A stretch of DNA of 64,000 bases from Ruficoccus sp. ZRK36. Lineage in GTDB: Bacteria; Verrucomicrobiota; Verrucomicrobiia; Opitutales; Cerasicoccaceae. The stretch's first letter is position 1. Every line of letters begins with the position of its first letter. Positions 53,922 to 63,091 of this stretch are shown here, piece by piece. A model generated the notes under the pieces. It was given only the letters and a program-made list of their open reading frames with translations. It was not told the DNA's origin and searched no databases. A program made the translations under genes and the position numbers. The stretch covers positions 248,001 through 312,000 of the forward strand of contig NZ_CP080649.1 of the NCBI RefSeq assembly GCF_019603315.1. The letters are read 5' to 3'.

Positions 53922-55964
53922 TTACTTTGCAGGTGTGTCGGCAGCGTCTGAAGTACTCTCGGCCTCCGGCACCGTGAAGGTGGTCGTCATCGACAGCGAC
54001 GTAATACCCTCGGGGAAGCTCAGCTCCAGGGTCGCATGCTCGCGCTTGAAGGAGCGGAACTTGATCGTATGGTCCCAACGCTGGCCAGCCGTCACCTCGA
54101 AGGGCTGGTCGGACTCGATGTCGATCAGGACCTCCGGTGTTTCCAGCACATCCGTCCCCTCCGGGCGGGGAGCATCCTGATTCTTCCAGGAGCCGATCCA
54201 GGCCGGGTACTCCTGACGGTCTGCAGGGACACGGATACGCGCGGTGCACGGGTCCGGCCGCTCAATGACAGGTGCCTGCTGCCCGGCGAAATGCCAGGTC
54301 AGCTGAGGCTTTAGCGGGGAGCCGCCCTGGGTCGTGCTAAACGCGTCGTTGACGATCAATTCGTCCACCGTCCAGGTAACTGTGCGCTCATAGTCCGGGA
54401 GGGCCGGGTAGGCTTGCCCGAGGTTCACCCGCACCTCGGCACCGTCGGCGTCGGCATACTCGACCGCGATGTCAGCGGGGGCCTTGCGCGGATTCGACTG
54501 CTCTTCCAGTCGCATCACATTGTGCCCGAGAGCTGTATCGAAATCGGTTTTCTTCTCGGGTAGGGCGTAGCCGGGCGTACCGCTTTCGATCAGCACCGGC
54601 TGGCCGCGCACGATGAAGTTCACGTGGCCACGGTCATAGTTATCGTGAAAGTCTTCGCCATCGCCACCGCGTACCCAGACACCGCTGGCGTCATTCTCCC
54701 AGCTGCTGCGCCAGACAAACATGCGCGTGCGCTCAAACAGGCCCCATGCGGGCGGCCAAGGCAGGCTTTTGGAGTTCAGGTCGATCCCCATCACCAGCAA
54801 CCCGAAGAAGTCATAGGTCGGGCGGCCCGTTTCACTGATCAAAACCTTTACCAGGCCCTTGCTGCCGGAGAGGGCGGCCAGACGAGTGACCTCGGTCCGT
54901 GCGCCGGTGTAGTGCTTGCGCTGGCCGGGGAAAACGTCCGAGGCGTTGACGTAGTTGCTGCCCGGCTGGAAGTACAGGCTCAGGTAATCGGGGAAGTTCT
55001 TGAAAAACGCGCTCTGGGCAAACTCGTCATCCCCGGCCACCTCCATAAAGTGGCTGGCCAGAAAGAGAGAAATACTTGTCCAGGTCATGGCGTAGGTGTA
55101 GCCCTCGCTCATCGAGCCGTCATCGCCGACCACGGTCATGCTCTTGCGCAGGCACTCGACCCCGAAGTCGAAAATATCCTGATACTCCTCGCGCCCCAGC
55201 ATGACAGCACCCGCCACCATACCACTGGCCGGAACGACCCACTGGTTCGAGTTCACGGCCTCCTTGATCATGTACCACGAGCGCTTGGCTTCCCAATCGG
55301 AGCGCGTCAGCTCGATCTCTTCGCGAACGCGTTCACGCACGGCCTGCTCCAGGTCCTCGGGCAGCGTCCCCTCGGGTAAAATCTCGTCCATGATGGCCAG
55401 CCCCTGCAAGAGGGCCCCCGTGGAAAGCCATACGCCGTCACCCTCCTCCGGGAGGCGGTTCACCCGGCTGGCGATGGTCCAGCCCGGCCGTTGAAACGGC
55501 TTCCAGGTGACGACTTCACGCAGCTGCTCGATCAAATGCTGCTTGCAGGCTTCGCTATCCGTCAGGCGAATGGCAGCCGCGAGCAGAGGCAGCTCCTCCA
55601 GCATGCGCCGGGCGGTGCCGGTGTCCGATGAGGCCAGGGCGAAACGCTCGGCGTAGTGGTTGACCTCCTCGTCCGTCGCGTCCCATTTGAGGCGGTTGCG
55701 CATGACGGCCTCCCCTTTGACGCGGGCGTCAGCCACGCGCACCTCTTCGCTCCGGCCCATGTCCTCCATGCTGTAGGAGCGGACCATGACCGGCCCTGCG
55801 GCGACAGCCTCGGCGCGCTCCAGTATCTGCTGGACCACATCGTTCGAGGCGTAGGGGCGGAGGGTATCAAGCTGCGCGCCAAATGTCTCGGCAGAAGCAG
55901 CGGAAAGAACGGGCGAAAGGGAAAGGAATGCCACGCATACGGCGGCGAGCAACGGGGACTTCAT
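53922..55964 (-). CDS. Heparinase II/III-like polysaccharide lyase, exported
   Basis: From the ATG at 55964 (MKSPLLAAVCVAFLSLSPVLSAASA) the 680-residue protein has a signal peptide. An alpha/alpha toroid covers about residues 30-360 and a C-terminal beta-sandwich (about 380-680) contains the heparinase II/III motif around DFHDNYDRGHVNFIVRGQPV and ESGTPGYALPEKKTDFDTALGHN. Such lyases cut uronic-acid-containing polysaccharides such as heparan sulfate, alginate or ulvan by beta-elimination. The substrate is unknown. Start codons at 56006 and 55982 would place residues before the signal sequence. Base usage is like its neighbours. Confidence 0.85.
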   Translation of the reverse strand: MKSPLLAAVCVAFLSLSPVLSAASAETFGAQLDTLRPYASNDVVQQILERAEAVAAGPVMVRSYSMEDMGRSEEVRVADARVKGEAVMRNRLKWDATDEEVNHYAERFALASSDTGTARRMLEELPLLAAAIRLTDSEACKQHLIEQLREVVTWKPFQRPGWTIASRVNRLPEEGDGVWLSTGALLQGLAIMDEILPEGTLPEDLEQAVRERVREEIELTRSDWEAKRSWYMIKEAVNSNQWVVPASGMVAGAVMLGREEYQDIFDFGVECLRKSMTVVGDDGSMSEGYTYAMTWTSISLFLASHFMEVAGDDEFAQSAFFKNFPDYLSLYFQPGSNYVNASDVFPGQRKHYTGARTEVTRLAALSGSKGLVKVLISETGRPTYDFFGLLVMGIDLNSKSLPWPPAWGLFERTRMFVWRSSWENDASGVWVRGGDGEDFHDNYDRGHVNFIVRGQPVLIESGTPGYALPEKKTDFDTALGHNVMRLEEQSNPRKAPADIAVEYADADGAEVRVNLGQAYPALPDYERTVTWTVDELIVNDAFSTTQGGSPLKPQLTWHFAGQQAPVIERPDPCTARIRVPADRQEYPAWIGSWKNQDAPRPEGTDVLETPEVLIDIESDQPFEVTAGQRWDHTIKFRSFKREHATLELSFPEGITSLSMTTTFTVPEAESTSDAADTPAK

Positions 55965-56094
55965 CGAGGGAAAACAATGCATGGGACAATCAGATTTGCA
56001 AATCAAGCACCCCGCAACCGCAGACCCGTTAAACTCGTTGAGTCTGGAGATGTTTTGGACAATACCGCTCCCGCCTCAGTCGCGGGGTCGCCCC

Positions 56095-57384
56095 CTACTC
56101 GCGGCAACCCGACTCTGCCACCGCCGTGAAGCGTCCCGTCGCCTCAGTCAGCTTCTCGCGGGCAAGCGCCCCGAAGCTGAGGCGGGCGAAGTTCTTCGGC
56201 TCGCCCTCGGCCACGCATAAATCACCGGGCACATAGAGCACGCCGTTGGCCAGACAGGCTTCGCAGAATGCCGAGCCCATCGAGAGGTCCATCCCCTCGG
56301 GAGCGCGCAGCCAGTAGTACAGGCCGCCTTCGGGCTGCTGCCAGCTCCAGCCCCTCTCCCGCAGGGTAGAGCCCTCCAGGGCCTCACCCATCAGGCGGGC
56401 CTTTTCGCGGTAGTTTGCGCGCACGCGCTCCAGATGGCCGGGGTACTCCCCGGCAGCCATCACGTCCTCGATGATGGCCTGGTTAAAGTTCGACGTGCCA
56501 AAATCCTGATGCCCCTTGAGCCAGAGCATCCGCTCCAGCCACTGCGGGTGCGAGCAGACGCCGTAGCCGACCTTCAGCCCGGTGGCGAAGGGCTTGGTAA
56601 ACGTCCCCAGATACAGACGCGGCAGGTGCTCAAACTCGGGCAGGCTAAAGATACTCGGGGCCGGATACGGCTGGGAGAACCACAGCTCGCGGTAGGCCGC
56701 GTCCTCAATTACAGGCACGGAGACGGCGTGATCGATCAACGCGCGCCCGAGAGCCCGCTTTTCTTCGACAGGGACGCTGCGCGAGGAGGGGTTGCCGAAG
56801 TAGCTGTTCAGGTAAAAGGCCTTGATGCGCTCTGCGCCATACTCACGCTTGAGCTTGAGGAAAAAGTCCGGCAAGCGGCTGAAATCCGTCCCTCCATCAG
56901 GCAGGGCGGGCAGCGAAACCGGACGAATACCCAGCCCGCGGCACAGCTCCAGAAACACAAAGTAGGTCGGCTGCTGCACGAGGACGATGTCCCCCGCATC
57001 GCAGAGGCTCTGCATGGCCAGGTAGAGCGCCTGCTGGGAGCCATTCGAGATAAAGACCGACTCCGGGCTGAAGCGCTCGGATGCGACCTCGCCACGGCTG
57101 GCGTTGAGCCAGTTAGCGACCTCGATCAGCAGACCCGCACGGCCCCTGTTCGTCCCATACTGCAGGTAGTCAGGCTCGCGCAGCTCGCTCCCCATCCGAT
57201 TCACCGCACACTGGACAAGCTCGACCGGTAAAGTGATATTATCGGTAAAGCCGGCCGCCAACGAGAGCAACTCAGCGTTGTCGAGGGCCCGGTGCATCAG
57301 GTCCGTGATCACCGGCTCGGTAGCCCGACGGCCCAGTTGCGAAAATGACAGGGAATGCGAACACTCTTTCACGGCCCAGACCAT
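56095..57384 (-). CDS. PLP-dependent aminotransferase class I/II (2-aminoadipate/valine-pyruvate type)
   Basis: From the ATG at 57384 the product has 429 residues. It has fold type I features: SNGSQQALYLAMQSL, QQPTYFVFLELCRGLGIRP, YLNSYFGNPSSRSVP, EDAAYRELWF and the PLP Lys in LGTFTKPFATGLKVGYG, followed by an Arg near FARLSFG. Similarity is to the aminotransferase half of MocR-type regulators and 2-aminoadipate transaminases, but no GntR domain is present. The substrate is unknown. The start codon overlaps that of the divergent alpha/beta hydrolase (both use CATG at 57382-57385). A TTG at 57408 is an alternative start. Confidence 0.85.
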   Translation of the reverse strand: MVWAVKECSHSLSFSQLGRRATEPVITDLMHRALDNAELLSLAAGFTDNITLPVELVQCAVNRMGSELREPDYLQYGTNRGRAGLLIEVANWLNASRGEVASERFSPESVFISNGSQQALYLAMQSLCDAGDIVLVQQPTYFVFLELCRGLGIRPVSLPALPDGGTDFSRLPDFFLKLKREYGAERIKAFYLNSYFGNPSSRSVPVEEKRALGRALIDHAVSVPVIEDAAYRELWFSQPYPAPSIFSLPEFEHLPRLYLGTFTKPFATGLKVGYGVCSHPQWLERMLWLKGHQDFGTSNFNQAIIEDVMAAGEYPGHLERVRANYREKARLMGEALEGSTLRERGWSWQQPEGGLYYWLRAPEGMDLSMGSAFCEACLANGVLYVPGDLCVAEGEPKNFARLSFGALAREKLTEATGRFTAVAESGCRE

Positions 57385-58309
57385 GACGCCCCACCCCAAC
57401 CCTGACAAGCGGGAAGCTAGCCCACCCCGGAACGCCCCGGCTAAAAGCTTGCGACGCCTGCTGACATGCGAAATCTTTCCCTCTCCCTTTCGTACCCATA
57501 ATCCCGTCCTCCACGCCTTGCAGACCGTCGTCGTTTTTTTCCTCGTTTTCGTGCTCGTGCTCTATGCCTGCATGGCATTGTTCGCGCTGTTTTTTGCCCA
57601 CGGAATGATTTTCCGCCCACCGGCGCCGACCTATCAGGCTGACGCGCCGGGTGTATTCATGCTCCCCCTGGCCAATGGCAACCGGATCGCGGCCCGATTT
57701 TACCCCAATTCGCAAGCCGACAAGTTTCTGATCGTAAGCCACGGCAACGGTGAAGACATGGGCAGCGACCTGGAGCTGCCCGAGCGTCTGCGGGAAATGG
57801 GGTTCAACGTAGTCGTCTACGACTACCCCGGCTATGGTGCCAGCGATGGTCGCCCCAGCGAGCAGGGTTGCTACGAGGCCATCGAGACCGTCTACGACTG
57901 GCTGCTCAAGGAGCAGGGAGCCACACCGGAGCAGATTGTGCTCTTTGGGCGTTCGCTCGGGGGCGGCCCCACCGTCGAGCTGGCCACCCGCAAGCCCGTG
58001 GCAGGCGTCATTCTGGACGGGACCTTTACCAGCACTTTCCGGGTCATGACCCGCGTACGTCTGCTCCCGTGGGACTGCTTCAACAACATCGCCAAGATCG
58101 ACCGCATCGGCTGCCCATTACTGATCCTGCACGGCACCGCTGACCGGACGGTGCCCTTCTGGCACGGAGAGGCACTCTTCGCGCAGGCCAGCCAGCCCAA
58201 GACACGCCTCTGGGTGGAGGGAGCCGGTCATATCAATTTGATTGAAGTAGCCGCCAAGCGTTATTCTGATGCGGTCATCAACTTCAGAGAAAGCCTGAAC
58301 CATGAGTAA
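57383..58309 (+). CDS. Alpha/beta hydrolase, membrane-anchored (BEM46/YfhR-like)
   Basis: From the ATG at 57383 the product has 308 residues. A single N-terminal helix (TVVVFFLVFVLVLYACMALFALFFA, about 45-70) anchors the enzyme. The catalytic triad is Ser in FGRSLGGGPTV, Asp in LHGTADRTVP and His in EGAGHINLIE. The oxyanion region is VSHGNGEDMGS. This is the usual layout of BEM46-like serine hydrolases, whose substrates are mostly unknown. The start codon overlaps that of the aminotransferase on the other strand. The last bases overlap the start of the DJ-1 family gene, so these two are coupled. Confidence 0.85.
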   Translation: MTPHPNPDKREASPPRNAPAKSLRRLLTCEIFPSPFRTHNPVLHALQTVVVFFLVFVLVLYACMALFALFFAHGMIFRPPAPTYQADAPGVFMLPLANGNRIAARFYPNSQADKFLIVSHGNGEDMGSDLELPERLREMGFNVVVYDYPGYGASDGRPSEQGCYEAIETVYDWLLKEQGATPEQIVLFGRSLGGGPTVELATRKPVAGVILDGTFTSTFRVMTRVRLLPWDCFNNIAKIDRIGCPLLILHGTADRTVPFWHGEALFAQASQPKTRLWVEGAGHINLIEVAAKRYSDAVINFRESLNHE

Positions 58310-58856
58310 AACCGCCCTCATCATCCTGCACGAAGGCTTCGAGGAGATGGAAGCCATCGCCCCGATCGACATCCTGCGCCGTGGCGGCATCGCAGTCACC
58401 GTCGCCAGCCGCGAGTTTCACGCTACCGTCAAGGGCCGCAGTGACATCAGCGTAAAGGCTGACATGCTGCTGGATGAAGCGCTCAAAAGTACCTACGACT
58501 GCCTGCTGCTACCGGGTGGCCCCGGCGTGGCCAAGCTGCGGGAGGATCGCCGCGTGCTCGACGCCCTCACCCGCTACCAGCAGGAAGGCCGCCTCATCGC
58601 TGCGATCTGTGCCGCCCCGCTCTGCCTGCTCGATGCCGGGCTGATTCCCGGCCGCCCCTACACCTCCCACCCCGCCACGCAGGGCGAGCTCCCCGGCCGC
58701 GACACCTCGCGCCCGGTCGTCATCGACGGAAACATCATCACCTCGCAGGGAGCGGGCACCGCTACCGCCTTTGCGCTGGCCGTACTGGCACAGTTGACCG
58801 ACAAGGCCACCGCCGACGAAGTCGCTGCCAGCATCTGCCTGTCCAACCCACAATAA
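58302..58856 (+). CDS. DJ-1/PfpI (YajL-like) family protein
   Basis: The 184-residue protein has the DJ-1/YajL pattern: a first strand ALIILHEGFEEMEA with the conserved Glu, LLLPGGPGVAKLREDRRV, the nucleophile elbow cysteine in AAICAAPLCLLDAGL, and TSQGAGTATAFALAVL near the end. Members of this group repair glycated proteins or nucleotides or act as chaperones, and the specific role here is not known. It starts 8 nt before the end of the hydrolase gene. Confidence 0.88.
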   Translation: MSKTALIILHEGFEEMEAIAPIDILRRGGIAVTVASREFHATVKGRSDISVKADMLLDEALKSTYDCLLLPGGPGVAKLREDRRVLDALTRYQQEGRLIAAICAAPLCLLDAGLIPGRPYTSHPATQGELPGRDTSRPVVIDGNIITSQGAGTATAFALAVLAQLTDKATADEVAASICLSNPQ

Positions 58857-58876
58857 ACGCTCGCCCCAGCCCCGTC

Positions 58877-60343
58877 GTGCTCGAAGAAGAATTTCCCTCC
58901 CCAGGTCCAAAGACATCAGGCGAAAAAGCCGTCCAGTGGCACATCATCGCATTTGGCCTGCTGTCCATTCTGCTTTTCGGCGGAGCCGCCAGCTTTTCGG
59001 TCCCTTATCTGGGGGCGCTGGGCTGGATCGGCATGGTCATCTACTTCTGGCACTGCTCGGATCTGAACGACCACAGCACAAGGCCCCGGCTGACCTACCT
59101 GTGCTACATCGCCCCCGTGTTGATATGCATAGCCGTATACATCATCGGCATCTGGCACCCGCCGGTGGAGGAGATCGAAGAAGGCGGCGTCACCTATCTG
59201 CTGCTGCATGAGATCCGCAGCTGGCTACCGGTGACCACCCTCCCTCTCGAAACCTGGTCGGCCATATTTCTGGCCAGCGGGATCTATATGGCCGCGCTAA
59301 ATATGCTGCTGGTCATCTCCGTCGAGGATGTCACCCGGCGCATTCTACTGATCCTCGGCATCTGCGTCACGATCCTCGCAACCATCGGCTACCTGCAAGC
59401 CATCCTGAAAAGCGACAACCGTTTGCTGGGCTTTATCTACGTCCCCACGGGCAGCTATTTCTCGGTATTTCCGCACCCGCACGGCTGGGCCTCGTTTGCG
59501 CTGCTCTGGACTGGTGCCATGATCGGACTGGGCTCGCACTACATCCGGCACATGCGCTTCCGGGTTTTCCTGGACCGCGGGGGCATCTGGTTTCTGGTGG
59601 CCGTGGCTATTCTTATCTCGTCGGTTATTTGTACCGGGACAGGGCTGCACCTGCTGTGCCTCAGCTTCCTGCTGAGCCTGGCCTGCTTCGACACCTTCAG
59701 CAATCTCCGCTCACGCAAGAAGCTGGCCAAGCTGCTGTTCTTTGTGGCGGGTTTTGCCATTCTCGCGGGGGGTGTCGCGCTCTTTGCCTATCGGCTGCCA
59801 CTGGCGACACAGAGCCTGTTCTCCATAGACATGATCCCCAGCGTCGGCCTCAGCTGGCAGGAACAGTACCTCATCTACAAGGACACCTGGGAGCTCTTTA
59901 TGGACAAGCCCGTCTTCGGCTGGGGCGCTGGCTCGTTCCGCACGATGATGACCTTTTATCAGGAAACCGAGCTGGGCACCAGTGTCTACCAGGCCGCCCA
60001 TAATGACGCCCTCCAACTGCTGGTCGAGTATGGCCTGCTGGGCGCGCTGGCCTGGATCATTGTTCCAGCCATCGTCTTTATCCGCTTCCTGCGGCTCAAG
60101 GCACAACGGCCGCTGAGCTGGTACCTGTTCGGGACCTGCACCCTCGGGCTGATCCTTGCGATGGCCGGTTTCCCGTTCCGCTTCCCGGCCTTCGCGTTTT
60201 CCTTCCTGCTGCTGTGGTTTCTGGCCTACCGCTGGTCGGTCATCCCCCACCTGAAGACCTCCGACATCCTGCGCCCGCAACTGGTCTTCACCAGTGACCG
60301 CCTCCCGCACCAACGCGCGCACTCAGGCAAGCACCGCCGATAA
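58877..60343 (+). CDS. O-antigen ligase (Wzy_C) family membrane protein
   Basis: The 488-residue protein starts at a GTG (58877) and has about 12 hydrophobic helices. The O-antigen ligase domain is marked by a large periplasmic loop around DTWELFMDKPVFGWGAGSFRTMM followed by AAHNDALQLLVEYGLLGALAWI, where the Arg and His are the functionally important residues of WaaL/Wzy-type glycosyltransferases. It would join or polymerise undecaprenyl-linked glycans at the outer face of the inner membrane. No other polysaccharide cluster genes are adjacent. The C-terminal tail is short and basic (AHSGKHRR). A hairpin follows the stop. Confidence 0.83.
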   Translation: MLEEEFPSPGPKTSGEKAVQWHIIAFGLLSILLFGGAASFSVPYLGALGWIGMVIYFWHCSDLNDHSTRPRLTYLCYIAPVLICIAVYIIGIWHPPVEEIEEGGVTYLLLHEIRSWLPVTTLPLETWSAIFLASGIYMAALNMLLVISVEDVTRRILLILGICVTILATIGYLQAILKSDNRLLGFIYVPTGSYFSVFPHPHGWASFALLWTGAMIGLGSHYIRHMRFRVFLDRGGIWFLVAVAILISSVICTGTGLHLLCLSFLLSLACFDTFSNLRSRKKLAKLLFFVAGFAILAGGVALFAYRLPLATQSLFSIDMIPSVGLSWQEQYLIYKDTWELFMDKPVFGWGAGSFRTMMTFYQETELGTSVYQAAHNDALQLLVEYGLLGALAWIIVPAIVFIRFLRLKAQRPLSWYLFGTCTLGLILAMAGFPFRFPAFAFSFLLLWFLAYRWSVIPHLKTSDILRPQLVFTSDRLPHQRAHSGKHRR

Positions 60344-60362
60344 GGTTTACGATGGTGAGTGA

Positions 60363-60413
60363 AGCGCGCAGGAGTGCCAGAGCCGCCTGAAACAGCTCTG
60401 GCGCTGCGCGGCT
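60363..60413. repeat. Large inverted repeat between convergent genes
   Basis: AGCGCGCAG and GCCAGAGC (60363-60371, 60376-60383) pair with GCTCTGGC and CTGCGCGGCT (60395-60413) with small bulges. No T-tract on either strand. It may stabilise the mRNA ends or terminate weakly. Confidence 0.65.
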
Positions 60414-60447
60414 AAAGAAAGCCACCCTCCGGAAAATCGCGACGGGC

Positions 60448-61470
60448 TTATTCCGTCTTCTCGGTCTGCTGCAGGTCCTCAAAGGTAATCGCCGGAGCCT
60501 TCATCGGGTCACGGAAAAACACCGGGCGCATCTCTTTGTCGTCAATGCGGGCCAGCAGGATGCCGTGGCCCTTGACCTCGAAGTTACCGTCCGCATCGGC
60601 AAAGGTTGTGCCGAGCGCGCCCTTGTAGCAGACGACCTGCAGGTTCATCGAGTTATCCATCTGGAAACGGTCGAACTCCTGCTCGGCGGTCAGCTGACCA
60701 CTACCGCCCGCACTGGATGAGCCGGATGAAGCGCTCCGGTTGGCCCGGAGAATAGCGCGGCGGCGCAGGGAGTCATAGCGACGGACAAGGCGCTGGTAAT
60801 CCTGCATGTACTCGCTGAATGAAGCCAGCCAGTTAATGTCGGCCTTGGCCTGAAGGACACGCTGCTCGTTACTGGACTCGGTCTCACGCACAAGCAGCTC
60901 GTAATCGGAGCGCATGTTCTCGCCGATCTGGTTAAGCCCGGTGATCATATTTCCGAGCGTCAGCGCAGCGATGGGCTTGGCGTAGCGCTCGTAAAGGGAT
61001 TCACGGCTCTCAAAATCGCGCAAGTCGCTGTTCACAGTGAAAGAAGACGTCATCCGGGGCGGCACCTCCTCCTGCAGACGGGTCAGCATCTTTTCAAGGC
61101 GCTCGCGATCACGGTCACTCATCAGGTCCAGCCCGTCGCTCTCGGTCTCACCGGGGGCAGCGGCAGGCTCTTCATCCGCCTCGGGCTCGGGCGGGGCCAG
61201 CATCTCAGAGTAGAGCTTGTGCTGCTGACTCAGGAGCATAATCAGCTCCGGCGTCAGCTTATCCAAAACAATGATCTCAACCGTCGACAAATCGACATCC
61301 GGCATATCCTCCAGGACAAGCCGCCCGCTGGTGTAGGGCACCACTTTGGGGGCCGGGGGTGCGGGCGGGGCCACTTCAACAGGGGCAGGCTGCTTTTTCG
61401 AGCAACCCGCAGGTAATACGGCCGCGGCGGCCAGGCTGACAAAACACAGGAGGCGGAGGGGTGTATTCAT
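60448..61470 (-). CDS. Predicted lipoprotein with acidic and coiled-coil regions, unknown function
   Basis: The 340-residue protein begins MNTPLRLLCFVSLAAAAVL with lipobox PAGC at residue 23 and a Pro/Ala-rich linker (PAPVEVAPPAPPAPK). After an acidic Pro/Glu/Ala patch (PPEPEADEEPAAAP) the rest is mostly helical with charged coiled-coil-like stretches (DRDRERLEKMLTRLQEEV). The end (GHGILLARIDDKEMRPVFF) looks beta-rich. I do not recognise the family. It starts 4 nt before the end of the transglutaminase-like gene, so the two are coupled and probably act together in the envelope. Confidence 0.75.
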   Translation of the reverse strand: MNTPLRLLCFVSLAAAAVLPAGCSKKQPAPVEVAPPAPPAPKVVPYTSGRLVLEDMPDVDLSTVEIIVLDKLTPELIMLLSQQHKLYSEMLAPPEPEADEEPAAAPGETESDGLDLMSDRDRERLEKMLTRLQEEVPPRMTSSFTVNSDLRDFESRESLYERYAKPIAALTLGNMITGLNQIGENMRSDYELLVRETESSNEQRVLQAKADINWLASFSEYMQDYQRLVRRYDSLRRRAILRANRSASSGSSSAGGSGQLTAEQEFDRFQMDNSMNLQVVCYKGALGTTFADADGNFEVKGHGILLARIDDKEMRPVFFRDPMKAPAITFEDLQQTEKTE

Positions 61471-62987
61471 TTTTCGGATACGATTTCAACGTTAATTTGA
61501 CCGATCAATTCAAGCAATTCGAGACCGATTTCAGAGATAGAGGTTTCCTGGAGGGATGACGTCATCAAGGCCAGGCGTGTCGGTGCGCACTCGGACTCAC
61601 GCATCGCCGCGTCAAAGTCCACCCACTGACCATCCAGACGAAACTGGGTCCACATGTGGTAGCCCATGACGTTTTCGCGGGCCTTACCGTCCACATCGAC
61701 CATCCGTGGCAGATAGACCAGGCCAGCGACGACCCGCGTAGGCAGCTGCCACACACGGCCGAGGGCGGCCAGCAGCACGGCATGCTCACTGCAGTCACCC
61801 TGCGGGTCGCGGGCGACCTCGCTGGCCGTGGCAAAGCCCACAGTCAGATTTTTATCCTCGATGTAATCAGAAACGAATACACGCAGGCGATCAGCCAGCG
61901 CGACCGGGTCCGCATCCGCATCCTGAGGAGCGGCCCTCTTGGCCAGCTCGATGACCTTCTCGTCGTCCGAGTCCAGGATCAAGTTCGAGCTGCGGTACTC
62001 CGCAAAGGCATTCGGCCCGAGCTTCTCCATCTTACGCGCCAAGCCCTCATGGTCAGCCCGCGTCACGGTGACATTAAACTGCCCCACGCCGAGGCGCTCC
62101 ACCTTCTGGTAATCGCCCTGCGGCAGGCTCAGGTCCGGGTCGGCCCCATCCACGCTGACATGGTAGACCACTTCGGTCGCATCGGCGGGGATCGCCTTGT
62201 TGAGCTGAACCAGATTGGATTCAAAAATTTCCGCCGGGGCAAACCCTGTCAGCGCTGTTTCCTCGTCGCAGGAGATCATTTCCATCGGCATCCCCATGAT
62301 CGAGGCCGAGGTTTTCAGCACCCGATAGTCTTCATCGGTCCAGATCGTCGTGCTGAAGTCCGTAGCCCCCAGCTGGATGTCCATCTGGGCTTTCCAGGCG
62401 GTAACGGTGCGCTGGCCGAGCGCAAGCTCCTCCTGACCGATCACACGATAATCAACATCGACGGCGGCGTCCGTCGTCAGGGAGGGGCTGTACATCTTTG
62501 CGCTGAACGACTGCCCGGCCTCCAGAGGTGTGTCCAGGGTGCGCAGCATGAGCCCCCATGTCATCAACGCGCCAGCGGGATAAGGCAGCTCGCGGCGTTG
62601 ACCGCGCCCCTGCTGGCTAAGGGTGAGCGTCAGCGTCCCGTCCTGAATCTCACCACTCTGGACAATCGGCTGGCCTGCCATGGCGACCTCCACGCTGAAT
62701 GCCTCCGGCTCTCCGGCGAGGGTTTCAGTCGTTTTCTCCAGGGTTTCAAAGACCATCGGCACGGCCCCTCGGCGGATCTCCATGTAGGTCTTTGTCTCAG
62801 TCATCACATGAGAGCCATCACGCGTCAGGCTGAGCCGGGAGTAGCCGACCTTGTTCCCCAGCAGATAGACCTCCATCCACTCTTCCGAGAACAAGCCCTC
62901 TGGTGGGTCCTGCGGATCAAAGGGCAACCCAGCCTGAGCAACAGGGGGTAGCAGGACGAGCAGGCAAACGGCGAGCAGGGCTTTCAT
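61467..62987 (-). CDS. Exported transglutaminase-like (papain-fold) protein
   Basis: From the ATG at 62987 (MKALLAVCLLVLLPPVAQA) the protein has 506 residues with a clear signal peptide. A long beta-rich region covers residues about 25-340. The transglutaminase-core motif follows: Cys in QGDCSEHAVLLAALGR, His in NVMGYHMWTQFRLDG, Asp in WVDFDAA. This triad usually marks a papain-fold cysteine peptidase or amidase rather than a true cross-linking enzyme. Upstream in-frame starts at 62996 and 62999 (ATGATG) are possible. It is divergent from the disulfide reductase gene at 63092. Confidence 0.86.
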   Translation of the reverse strand: MKALLAVCLLVLLPPVAQAGLPFDPQDPPEGLFSEEWMEVYLLGNKVGYSRLSLTRDGSHVMTETKTYMEIRRGAVPMVFETLEKTTETLAGEPEAFSVEVAMAGQPIVQSGEIQDGTLTLTLSQQGRGQRRELPYPAGALMTWGLMLRTLDTPLEAGQSFSAKMYSPSLTTDAAVDVDYRVIGQEELALGQRTVTAWKAQMDIQLGATDFSTTIWTDEDYRVLKTSASIMGMPMEMISCDEETALTGFAPAEIFESNLVQLNKAIPADATEVVYHVSVDGADPDLSLPQGDYQKVERLGVGQFNVTVTRADHEGLARKMEKLGPNAFAEYRSSNLILDSDDEKVIELAKRAAPQDADADPVALADRLRVFVSDYIEDKNLTVGFATASEVARDPQGDCSEHAVLLAALGRVWQLPTRVVAGLVYLPRMVDVDGKARENVMGYHMWTQFRLDGQWVDFDAAMRESECAPTRLALMTSSLQETSISEIGLELLELIGQINVEIVSEK

Positions 62988-63091
62988 CAAATCCATCATT
63001 GTAAGGACAAGCAGAGCCGTTAGACTAAGTGTTCGCATCCTCACCGCAATGCTTTATCCCGCCGTCACACGTCTACCTGTAACAAAAAGCC

